NCBI GenBank assembly: GCA_964511215.1 | Contig: CAZEER010000059.1 | Coordinates: forward strand, 1-13,821 | DNA length: 13,821 bases | Source of the DNA: CAZEER01 sp964511215 | Lineage (GTDB): Bacteria > Fidelibacterota > Marinisomatia > Marinisomatales > UBA1611 | Direction of reading: 5' to 3' | Part shown: piece after piece, positions 7,097 through 13,821 of the stretch | Numbering within the stretch: the stretch's first letter is position 1 | How the letters are laid out: every line of letters starts with the position of its first letter | Made by a program: the position numbers and the translations under genes | The notes under the pieces: model-generated | Told to the model about the DNA's origin: nothing | Databases searched by the model: none | Seen by the model: the letters and a program-made list of their open reading frames with translations, nothing else

Positions 7097-8272
7097 TTAA
7101 TTTTCTCCATTCATAACAATTTCTACTAAGAATAGGATATCCCACTGGTTCACATCTCCATCTTCAAGTACATCAAGCATCTGGCATTCATTTCCCAAGC
7201 CATCTTCAAGATAATCCGATAGCCCTAATATATCTATAACGTTAATAATTGGATCGTAACCCTCATTTGCATCACCATTGACATTTCCTGGAACATAAAC
7301 AAGTCCATTGCAAGGATCGCATACATCACCAATCAAATCACTGTCAAGATCTTCCTGTTCTGGATTAAAATCATCTGGGCAATTATCTTCCAGGTTTAAA
7401 ATACCATCAAAATCTCGATCTGTTGGAATACGATTGATGTTGGATGCAATAGCCTGTTTAACCTCATATGTAACTAAATTTTGTACAATAGCCGTTATAG
7501 ACAGTAGAGAATCATTCCAAAATTCTAATAATTCGAAAGAACCACTGAATATTTGTGATTCTCCTTCTAGACTAATTGAGATTGGTAGTTTATCATCATC
7601 ATCCATTGTTAAATAAGCTCTAGCAAGATGGCGAGTATGGTGGTATGCTAAATCGTCATCACTACATGATGTCCAATGACTTTCAACGCTATCTTCAGAT
7701 ACAAACAATTCCAATACTGTGCCACTACTTGATTCAAAATCTTGATCAAGTGTAACAATAGCATTATAATTGAATTGTGTCCCTTCTATATCACCTTCTA
7801 TCTGGATATCATAGGGGCTTTCTTGACCATTATAACTTTGGAATTGAGCTTCAAGGCCAGGGAAAGTTGCTTCCCAGTTACAATTAGCCCCCCCTCCTGC
7901 GCCTTGTTCAAGACCATTCCAGTTGAAGTAAGGTATTCCACTAACATTATACATTGATGCCCTATAACTATATTCAGCATCGATATTAAAATGTTCATAC
8001 CCACTTGGTGCAAAACCAGGGTTATGCCAAAACAAGGTCATAAGATTATCTGGGTAGGTTAAAAGAAGACTGTCAAACGCGAAACTCACGGAAGGACATG
8101 TAGGTCACGTCAACCCTGAAAATTCTTCAGCCCATACAACTTGACCAGTTCGAGATGCATTTTCAACAGTAATTTTTAATTTATCTATAGCAGTCTCAGG
8201 AGAAATCAATTTCTGGGGGAAGAGGAACGATATAAAAATAGATAAGAGTAATAATCTCAAAGATTTATTCAT
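7097..8272 (-). CDS. Second selenocysteine-containing Omp28-like thioredoxin-fold exported protein with TSP3 and dockerin-like tail (UGA at 8107-8105 read as Sec)
   Basis: A 391-residue paralogue of the gene at 3801-5003. From ATG 8272 the frame begins MNKSLRLLLLSIFISFLFPQ, a clear signal peptide, and reaches QVVWAEEFSGLT-U-PTCPSV. The in-frame TGA is codon 56 and forms U56-x-x-C59, at the same place as in the paralogue. A cis-proline loop (SGIPYFNWNG) follows. About 285-321 are thrombospondin type-3 repeats and about 327-391 a dockerin-like segment (VNGDANEGY...INVIDILGLSDYL). It is probably an exported redox enzyme. The Shine-Dalgarno is weak. It lies 50 nt downstream of the lipoprotein gene on the same strand, so they may be co-transcribed. 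Read without recoding, the gene would be split into a 55-residue peptide and a headless protein starting at GTG 8089. Confidence 0.86.
8070..8104 (-). promoter_or_regulatory. Putative bacterial SECIS element, second selenoprotein gene
   Basis: On the minus strand, immediately after the TGA, an outer stem TGTC/GACA (8098-8095 with 8074-8071) and an inner stem CGTG/CGCG (8090-8087 with 8081-8078) enclose loop AGTTT (8086-8082). The loop starts 18 nt after the TGA, as in the paralogue. The 14 nt CCGTGAGTTTCGCG are identical in the two genes, including the codons GTG, AGT, TTC and GCG, although flanking codons differ. Confidence 0.78.
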
Positions 8273-8322
8273 AATATAAATATACCAAAATTAATTCTGA
8301 AAAAAAATACCACCTCATTATG

Positions 8323-9861
8323 CTAACTACTACTAAGTAGATTTTGAATATTCTTAAGTACCTTATCTATTTCTTCCATAACTTTCTTAAGTTCATCACC
8401 AACAAATTTCACTTCTTTAGGAATATTCTTCAAAATTGAAGTTGTAGCATTCACAGCGCTTATCGCTGCAGGTGCTTGCAATAATTTTAAACTTTTCGCA
8501 GCATTAAGCACATCTCCACTAGATTTTATTAAACCAACCGCATCTTGTCCTATAGATTTTAAATCATTTGGTACAGTTTTAAGTGTTTTAGCTCCATCTG
8601 CAATACCCGACTTTAAAGTACCTAACTCTTTTCGTAGATACTGTGCTGGATTTATATCATCCGTTGTTATTGTAGAATGAATATTTTTTACATTATTGAC
8701 TGCCTTACTGGTACCTTTAGATAATTTTTCGGTTGACCAACCCATAGCACCCTTTGGATGTTTATCTATCGCAGCTAAAATCTTATTGCTACCTGCCAAC
8801 CCATCAGATACCTTCTGGAGTTTTATTTTTAATTCTACTACCTTTTCATTCAATTTAAAGGTTTCATTAACAAACTTATCTATCTCATAATTTCCAATTA
8901 GTTTTGGTCTTTTTAATACAAAAACCTCAGCAAGTTTATATTCAGAAGGTAGAGTGGTTTTTATTTTAAAGGTTCCCCAACCTCTGTGCAGTTGTTCAAA
9001 TGCATTCGCATTATATGGTTCTCCTAGTTTTGGCAATGGTGCAATATTAGTTTTTTCAGAAATTTTTATATCTGCAATATTAAAGGATAATAAATAGTCA
9101 TTAGCGACTCCATTAATTTCAGAAGATAATTTCACATAGTAATTTTGATTCAAATATTTTTTCTTAGCTAGGACTAGTTCATATTCGATAGGTGTACCAA
9201 CAGCATCCATATAGGTTCTAAATAGGCGCCCAGAATTATCATTATTTTTCCAGTAAGCTGGTTCATAATCTGGTAGAATAAGAACCAGATCATCCCATTT
9301 ACTCTCAGATTCTCTTGCATCCTCTTTTGCTTTTGTATTATCTACTTCTTTGATAAACTCAAAATTTGCAAATGGTGGATCAGGGGAATTTTTACTATAG
9401 GAAATTTTTCTTTGCAGGCTCGGATATTCAAATTGTCTAAAAATAGTCTCACCCGGCGCAGCTCTCTGATCTTTTTCAAATGTTAATTTCTCTATTCCAT
9501 GGTGAGTGTTAAAAACTAAATCTCTCCACAAAACCCAAACAACTTCATCCCCTTCATTATCAACAATTATTTCCATTGCATCTTCATTTAGATTAATCTG
9601 ATATAAAATTTTATTTTTTTTATCAACCCATGTGAAATAAGGGAATGTAACCCCTTTACTATTAGTCCGTTTTTTTGTTTCGAGGTTACTTGATTCACTA
9701 ATATCATTATCGTTTTGCTTAAGACTTGAGTGCTGAAAATCAAAATCTAAAAACACTCTACTCTGGACCCTATCTATTTGTTTCTGCTTATATACTGTCG
9801 GAGCGCAGCCAACAATGAAAAATAAAATAGTACTTAAAATTAAAAAGGGATTTTTAAACAT
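8323..9861 (-). CDS. Large lipoprotein of unknown function
   Basis: A 512-residue predicted lipoprotein. The start MFKNPFLILSTILFFIVGC has a lipobox IVGC with acylated Cys19, so the protein is anchored to a membrane. I chose ATG 9861 because GGAG lies 6 nt upstream; an in-frame TTG at 9873 overlaps that site. The N-terminal two thirds look like mixed beta structure (VFLDFDFQHSS, FPYFTWVDKKNKILYQINL, VVWVLWRDLVFN). The last third, from about residue 330, is lysine-rich and amphipathic. It has many small residues and heptad-like leucine/isoleucine spacing (VGDELKKVMEEIDKVLKNIQNLL), suggesting long helices or a coiled coil. No family is recognised. It is 87 nt downstream of the surface-protein gene and 50 nt upstream of the second selenoprotein gene, all on one strand. 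Confidence 0.8.
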   Translation of the reverse strand: MFKNPFLILSTILFFIVGCAPTVYKQKQIDRVQSRVFLDFDFQHSSLKQNDNDISESSNLETKKRTNSKGVTFPYFTWVDKKNKILYQINLNEDAMEIIVDNEGDEVVWVLWRDLVFNTHHGIEKLTFEKDQRAAPGETIFRQFEYPSLQRKISYSKNSPDPPFANFEFIKEVDNTKAKEDARESESKWDDLVLILPDYEPAYWKNNDNSGRLFRTYMDAVGTPIEYELVLAKKKYLNQNYYVKLSSEINGVANDYLLSFNIADIKISEKTNIAPLPKLGEPYNANAFEQLHRGWGTFKIKTTLPSEYKLAEVFVLKRPKLIGNYEIDKFVNETFKLNEKVVELKIKLQKVSDGLAGSNKILAAIDKHPKGAMGWSTEKLSKGTSKAVNNVKNIHSTITTDDINPAQYLRKELGTLKSGIADGAKTLKTVPNDLKSIGQDAVGLIKSSGDVLNAAKSLKLLQAPAAISAVNATTSILKNIPKEVKFVGDELKKVMEEIDKVLKNIQNLLSSS

Positions 9862-9948
9862 AGGTAACTCCAATTTATATTTTTTGAAATCTTACAGATA
9901 GATTTAATAATCATAGATATCATGAAATAAATTGTTCCGTTTTGATAA

Positions 9949-12171
9949 TTATTTTAATAATACCATTTTCTTAGTCTCTCGGTATTCCCCTGCATGTATC
10001 TGGTATAGATACATTCCAGCGCTCATTGGCCTGCCATAGTCATTAGTAGCGTCCCAAGTAACAGATCGATAGCCTGCATTTTGGGCCTTATTAATTAGGG
10101 TTCTTACTTGCCTACCCATTATATCGTAGATGATAATATTGACATTACCACCATAGGGTAAGTCATATCTCAAAGTTGTGAATGGGTTAAATGGATTTGG
10201 ATAAGCATTGTGTAGATTATAGGTAAGCGGAGCTATTCGATTAATAACGGATACTTGCTCACAGGCAGTGGTGTCCTGCTCTCCTAAAAATTCCTCAATA
10301 CAAGGTGGATATGGTGGGCAAAATAGATTCCCAGTGAGATCAAATGATAATTCATCCTCATAATCCAAATTTAAATCACACAATGATTCAGGTATAAATC
10401 CAGACAAATAATTATACTCAAACCTTAGCTGCCCAACCTCAGTTAATTCATTAATATTTTCTGGCATTGGTCCTGATAACTGACAATCAACATACGCTCC
10501 GCACATAATACTTTTTAAGCGTCCATTCTCCCATTCTTGGAGACCTAATTCTAAAGGCTCTACCATACCATCTCCATCTGAAAAGCTATATCCTTGCCCA
10601 TCGATTAATTGCGAGGTCCATGAATCTAGATTATCCATAGAAGGATTTGGAGAACCACAATGATCGTTCCAATCTTCACAATCTAAATCAATACCACTTT
10701 CATAACTATTATCTATCATATTTTGTAGAATAGCTAAATCATTATCAAAAAAACAGTGGCCATTGATTTCTACAAAGCCACTATCACACTCACCTACAGA
10801 TATTATATCAGGAGCACCGAGGCTACCGTCATCCCTCAAACAATGTGAAAAAATCGAGCCACTCTCTGACCAAGATATAAATACACAGTTCGCTCCTTTA
10901 CCTGTAGCTAAGTCCGATTTCTGAGTATTTGAATTAGTGATTATCGCTAAATCATTTTCCCATATCGAGTTACCTAGAGAGTCCAATCTTTTAGAAAAAA
11001 TATTACCACTCATATTTGGGCTTTGTTCGAGATATGAAACAATCATTCCATTGCCAAATTCTGATATAGAAACATCAAGATAGTCGTAGTTACTATTCAT
11101 CTCTACAACAGATATACCATTTTCACCCCATAGATGACTCCCAGTGCTATCAATCAGTTGCGCGGATAATCCACGTTGAGACTGGCTCCCATTTGCTTCT
11201 CTCCAAACAGCCATAATTTCCTCAGTACCTTCAGTAACTCTTAATATGGGTGACATTCTAAAATTATTCGAATTTCCTGAAAGATCGACACCCCCATCCC
11301 AAAGTGATTCACCTTCCTCTGTTAACGATTCAGCTATTGCATTTTGAACATTCCCTGCTAATTCTGTCCATGCACTGACGCTTGTACCTCCTGGTGTCGA
11401 AAGCAATTGCTGCGACCAATTACCCATTGGGAATGAAACTGGCCCAACTATCAAAGCAGGTTCTGCCCAAACTGGTTCACCATCCAGACTATATTTTTGC
11501 ATAAAAATTTCACTATATATTGGCCACCCAGAAGACTGTCTCAGCCATTGGAACAGTATCTCATTCCCCTCACTAAGGACAGATTGAGGTGAAATCAAAA
11601 ATTTAGTATCATCTTGGTGTATTATTCCTTCGCCCCACAGCAAAGCTCCGTCTGGTGAAATACGTTGGAATAAAATCTCACCATCATTATGAGAACAATT
11701 AACAATCACACTATTGTCATCAAGAATTGTTAATCGGGGAGACATGTTACTTGTACTAGAATTTGTAATTGCGATACCATCCGCACCCCATAACATGGTA
11801 CCCTCTGGAGAAATTTTCCATGCATACACTTCCCAACTCCCAGTCCGCTGATCTACAGTTGATATAATGGCATTATCCTCTCCATCAATGGCTATATTGA
11901 GGTGGTATACTGCAATCCAAGATGCATTATTATTGTTACTGACCAAAAGCCCTGTGTCACCAAATTGTGCTATCCCTAAATGGTCAAATCGTTGGATATA
12001 TACATAATAATCTCCATCTGTTATCCAGGCAATGAATACGCCTCCATCTGAAGTCGCTGCTAGCTGTGGTTGGATCCCGTCACCAAGTAACTGAGGTGAT
12101 GAAAAGTCACTTGACCATTGCGCGGATAAGAATGTAATTAAGAGAAACTGAGGAAATATTTTTATTATCAT
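9949..12171 (-). CDS. Secreted surface protein with propeller-like repeats, LRR-like segment and C-terminal T9SS-type sorting domain
   Basis: About 740 residues. I prefer ATG 12171, which gives signal peptide MIIKIFPQFLLITFLSAQ and follows GGAGG, although the spacing is only 2 nt. In-frame ATGs at 12180 and 12207 are alternatives. Residues about 20-440 contain repeated units of the type DGxxxIAW...R.SPDGxLLWGxxGI, typical of beta-propeller-like proteins. A segment near 560-640 (LTEVGQLRFEYNYLSGFIPESLCDL, then LTGNLFCPPYPPC) resembles degenerate leucine-rich repeats. The last 84 residues (YPNPFNPFTTLRYDLP...KKMVLLK) are the Ig-like type A sorting domain used by type IX secretion and widespread in Marinimicrobia, Ignavibacteria and Bacteroidetes. 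Likely displayed or secreted; the ligand is unknown. Confidence 0.85.
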   Translation of the reverse strand: MIIKIFPQFLLITFLSAQWSSDFSSPQLLGDGIQPQLAATSDGGVFIAWITDGDYYVYIQRFDHLGIAQFGDTGLLVSNNNNASWIAVYHLNIAIDGEDNAIISTVDQRTGSWEVYAWKISPEGTMLWGADGIAITNSSTSNMSPRLTILDDNSVIVNCSHNDGEILFQRISPDGALLWGEGIIHQDDTKFLISPQSVLSEGNEILFQWLRQSSGWPIYSEIFMQKYSLDGEPVWAEPALIVGPVSFPMGNWSQQLLSTPGGTSVSAWTELAGNVQNAIAESLTEEGESLWDGGVDLSGNSNNFRMSPILRVTEGTEEIMAVWREANGSQSQRGLSAQLIDSTGSHLWGENGISVVEMNSNYDYLDVSISEFGNGMIVSYLEQSPNMSGNIFSKRLDSLGNSIWENDLAIITNSNTQKSDLATGKGANCVFISWSESGSIFSHCLRDDGSLGAPDIISVGECDSGFVEINGHCFFDNDLAILQNMIDNSYESGIDLDCEDWNDHCGSPNPSMDNLDSWTSQLIDGQGYSFSDGDGMVEPLELGLQEWENGRLKSIMCGAYVDCQLSGPMPENINELTEVGQLRFEYNYLSGFIPESLCDLNLDYEDELSFDLTGNLFCPPYPPCIEEFLGEQDTTACEQVSVINRIAPLTYNLHNAYPNPFNPFTTLRYDLPYGGNVNIIIYDIMGRQVRTLINKAQNAGYRSVTWDATNDYGRPMSAGMYLYQIHAGEYRETKKMVLLK

Positions 12172-12255
12172 ATCCTCCATAATTACCAGTGTGAATGTAA
12201 TCACCAATCAGATTGAAGATACCTTGATTGGAGAATCAAAAAAAACTATCACTAC

Positions 12256-12319
12256 AATCTACCACCAAAATCTCACAAATAAAATATATCACGAATTTGT
12301 GGATCCATGCATTTAGTAA
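12256..12319 (+). repeat. Dispersed intergenic repeat, copy C
   Basis: It begins AATCTACC, shared with copy D. It continues CTCACAAATAAAATATATCACGAATTTGTGG and then ATG-C-ATTTAGTA, aligning with copy A. CACGAATTTGTGG at 12290-12302 is identical to copy A. It fills much of the gap between the GIY-YIG gene and the surface-protein gene. Confidence 0.5.
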
Positions 12320-12356
12320 CCTGTTTATTTTGTAATAAGTAGATGCGATGCAGTAG

Positions 12357-12677
12357 CTAATTAAACCAGACTCCTATGCCTCTTTTCCGTAATTCATTGC
12401 CAAGCATTTCTTCAATTTGTTCTGCATCTTTTCTTGTCGGAATAGGGTTGTATTTTTCATAAAGGTCAGGCATTAGTCTTAAACCATATAATTTTGCATA
12501 TTTATTTGACTTATAGCCTTCCTTATGTTGCTCAAATCTTATTTGAGGATCTCGGTATGATTGTCCAACATAGGCACAACCATTTCCTTTTATATATCCA
12601 GGATTTTTTCTACGAAACTTTTTATGATCAGCAACTTTAGTTTCTAATTCAATTACATATACAAAATATTTCGCCAC
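12357..12677 (-). CDS. Small GIY-YIG nuclease-like protein
   Basis: A 106-residue protein. FVYVIEL (5-11) and AYVGQS (35-40) correspond to the GIY and YIG strands. R47 and H51 in RFEQHKEG lie on the catalytic helix. A conserved glutamate in AEQIEEML (85-92) would bind the metal. The 23-residue insertion between the two strands (ETKVADHKKFRRKNPGYIKGNGC) is rich in basic residues and longer than in UvrC-type domains. The start is GTG 12677; a TAA lies 6 nt upstream in the same frame, so no longer form is possible, and no well-spaced Shine-Dalgarno is seen. It is a stand-alone domain with no recognisable partner nearby. It may be a host DNA-processing protein or a remnant of a mobile element; I cannot tell which. 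Confidence 0.72.
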   Translation of the reverse strand: MAKYFVYVIELETKVADHKKFRRKNPGYIKGNGCAYVGQSYRDPQIRFEQHKEGYKSNKYAKLYGLRLMPDLYEKYNPIPTRKDAEQIEEMLGNELRKRGIGVWFN

Positions 12678-12683
12678 CTTTTA

Positions 12684-12714
12684 AATCTACCTATCAACTC
12701 ACAAACATAAAACC
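12684..12714 (+). repeat. Dispersed intergenic repeat, copy D (partial)
   Basis: AATCTACC (12684-12691), shared with copy C, then CACAAACATAAAACC (12700-12714), identical to copy B. Similarity stops after this. The rest of the gap to 12819 shows nothing I can support beyond AT-rich DNA. Confidence 0.45.
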
Positions 12715-12819
12715 TTTAGACTTTCTTTTACTAAGGACTTTCTTTATAATTCAAAGATCATAAAATGAAAATTATAATTACATTAGAATTAGATACAAAT
12801 CCAAACCAAAAATCAATTC

Positions 12820-13761
12820 TTGATTTACCTCGATAAAAAACAAATTTCAGAGATGGTTTCCATGAAAGAAGCCATCAATGCTATGAAGACTGCTTTCATC
12901 CAGTTAAGCAGTGGTGATGCCCATGTGCCTACTCGCTTGAGTTTGGATTTTCCTGATAAAAGTGCCACATCGCTGATTATGCCTGCCTATGCCATTGGCA
13001 GTCCCTACTATTGCGTGAAAATCGTATCAGTGAATTATGCAAATCCCGACAAAGGTCTGCCACTGATTCATGGTGTGGTACAAGTTTTTGATGCTTCAAA
13101 AGGGAACCACTTAGCGACCTTTGATGGAGAGTCTATTACAGCGATTCGAACAGCGGCAGCATCTGGACTGGCCACAGAGTTCATGGCAAAAAAGGATGTC
13201 ACTATTTGTGCAATTTTCGGGACAGGTATTCAAGCTGCTTCTCATATTGAAGCGATCATGGAAGTTCGGGAAATTGAAAATTTCATTATATTCAGCCGCA
13301 ATTATGACACTGCTGAAAAATTTTGCAATACACATTCCAAAATGGCCAATTGTGAAATTGGAACTCCAAAAACATTAAAAGAAGCGAATATAATTTGCAC
13401 AACTACACCATCTCATTATCCACTGATTGAATTTGGCGATATTAAATCTGGTTGTCATTTAAATGTCATTGGGTCACACCAGCCAATGATGAGAGAGGTT
13501 TCTTCAGATATAGTTATCCAGTCTAAGGTCATTGTTGACCAAATCAAATCCTGTAAAAAAGAAGCAGGGGACCTCATAATTCCGATGGAAGAAGGGCAAT
13601 GGTCCTTTGAGGAAATCCATGGTGAATTGGGGCATATTATAGCTGGTGAACTCCCTGCCCGAGAATCAAAAAATGAGGTTACTTTATTTAAATCGGTGGG
13701 AAATGCTATTCAAGATCTCGCCATGGTAACTTTGATACTAAAAAAATTGAATTATGATTAA
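12820..13761 (+). CDS. Ornithine cyclodeaminase/mu-crystallin family protein, probable delta-1-pyrroline-2-carboxylate reductase
   Basis: A 313-residue NAD(P)-dependent enzyme of the OCD/mu-crystallin family, normal length. Family marks include VKIVSVNYANPDKGLPLIHGVVQVFD (66-91, with Lys67), LATFDGESITAIRTAAASGLAT (98-119) and the dinucleotide loop IFGTGIQAASHIEA (132-145). ADP-binding and C-terminal parts (NVIGSHQPMMREV, ELGHIIAGELPAR) follow. The start is TTG 12820; an in-frame TAG at 12790 limits any extension, and the next ATG (12853) would cut off the first strand. Its stop overlaps the next gene's start (ATGATTAA, 8 nt). Because that gene looks like a proline racemase/3-hydroxyproline dehydratase family member, reduction of delta-1-pyrroline-2-carboxylate to proline is more likely than true ornithine cyclodeamination. 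Alanine dehydrogenase-like or ketimine reductase activity is also possible. The codons look less AT-extreme than those of its neighbours. Confidence 0.85.
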   Translation: MIYLDKKQISEMVSMKEAINAMKTAFIQLSSGDAHVPTRLSLDFPDKSATSLIMPAYAIGSPYYCVKIVSVNYANPDKGLPLIHGVVQVFDASKGNHLATFDGESITAIRTAAASGLATEFMAKKDVTICAIFGTGIQAASHIEAIMEVREIENFIIFSRNYDTAEKFCNTHSKMANCEIGTPKTLKEANIICTTTPSHYPLIEFGDIKSGCHLNVIGSHQPMMREVSSDIVIQSKVIVDQIKSCKKEAGDLIIPMEEGQWSFEEIHGELGHIIAGELPARESKNEVTLFKSVGNAIQDLAMVTLILKKLNYD

Positions 13762-13821
13762 GATAAACAAACTGGAAAATTGGCAAGCACCTGAGGATTG
13801 GTCTGAGATTCAAACTATCGA
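13754..13821 (+). CDS. N-terminus of a probable proline racemase / trans-3-hydroxyproline dehydratase family protein (cut by window edge)
   Basis: Only 22 complete codons are visible: MIKINKLENWQAPED then WSEIQTI. The pattern (K-x-x-x-x-W-x-x-P-x-D-W-x-x-I-x-T-I) matches what I recall of the N-terminus of the proline racemase family, which continues with (D/E)xHTxGEPxR. The ATG overlaps the stop of the preceding gene by 8 nt, so translation is probably coupled. In this family, 3-hydroxyproline dehydratases make delta-1-pyrroline-2-carboxylate, the substrate of the reductase type proposed for the preceding gene. The call rests on a short stretch; the downstream HTxGEP motif lies outside the window. 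Confidence 0.6.
   Translation, partial: MIKINKLENWQAPEDWSEIQTI

Noticed and set aside
7308..7616. Plus-strand open frame of about 100 codons opposite the second selenoprotein gene
   Set aside because: It lies wholly antisense to the strongly conserved TSP3 region and shows no family features.

Overview
The window is an AT-rich, gene-dense stretch of a Gram-negative genome. It is most likely from Candidatus Marinimicrobia (SAR406) or a near relative. The lineage is inferred from the style of the proteins: a surface protein ends in a 'YPNPFNP...' type IX secretion sorting domain finishing in KKMVLLK, and others carry Omp28-like, TSP3 and dockerin-like modules. It was not confirmed by any search.

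Left part (1-3800): the 5' end of glnS and the whole of gltX form an overlapping minus-strand pair. Next come two divergently transcribed SAM-methyltransferase-like genes (one COG4627-like, one DUF268-like), then a tRNA-Ser(UGA).

Central part (3801-8272), the main discovery: two convergent paralogous genes each encode an exported Omp28/thioredoxin-fold protein followed by thrombospondin type-3 calcium repeats and a dockerin-like tail. Both are interrupted by one in-frame TGA at exactly the same place, the first position of the CxxC redox motif, giving UxxC (U-T-Y-C and U-P-T-C). Beginning 18 nt after each TGA is the same 5-nt loop, AGTTT, on a GC-rich stem inside a 14-nt block identical in both genes. 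This fits a bacterial SECIS element. A conventional reading would call a 60-codon or 55-codon fragment and start a separate protein at the GTG inside the SECIS stem. I read both as full-length selenoproteins of 400 and 391 residues. Between them lies selU/mnmH (tRNA 2-selenouridine synthase), a second user of selenophosphate, and a divergent NYN-domain RNase-like gene. UGA is still used as a normal stop in this window (methyltransferase gene ending at 1717), which argues against a recoded genetic code.

Right part (8323-13821): upstream of the second selenoprotein gene and on the same strand are a large lipoprotein of unknown function, a surface protein with beta-propeller-like and LRR-like segments plus a C-terminal sorting domain, and a small GIY-YIG-like protein. 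On the plus strand, an ornithine cyclodeaminase/mu-crystallin family gene overlaps the start of a truncated gene whose N-terminus resembles the proline racemase/3-hydroxyproline dehydratase family, suggesting a hydroxyproline-degradation pair.

Several intergenic gaps carry a degenerate dispersed repeat (about 30-75 bp, four recognisable copies). No CRISPR array, insertion sequence, phage gene or rRNA was seen. The selenocysteine machinery (selA, selB, selC, selD) is not in the window and must be elsewhere in the genome if the reading is right.
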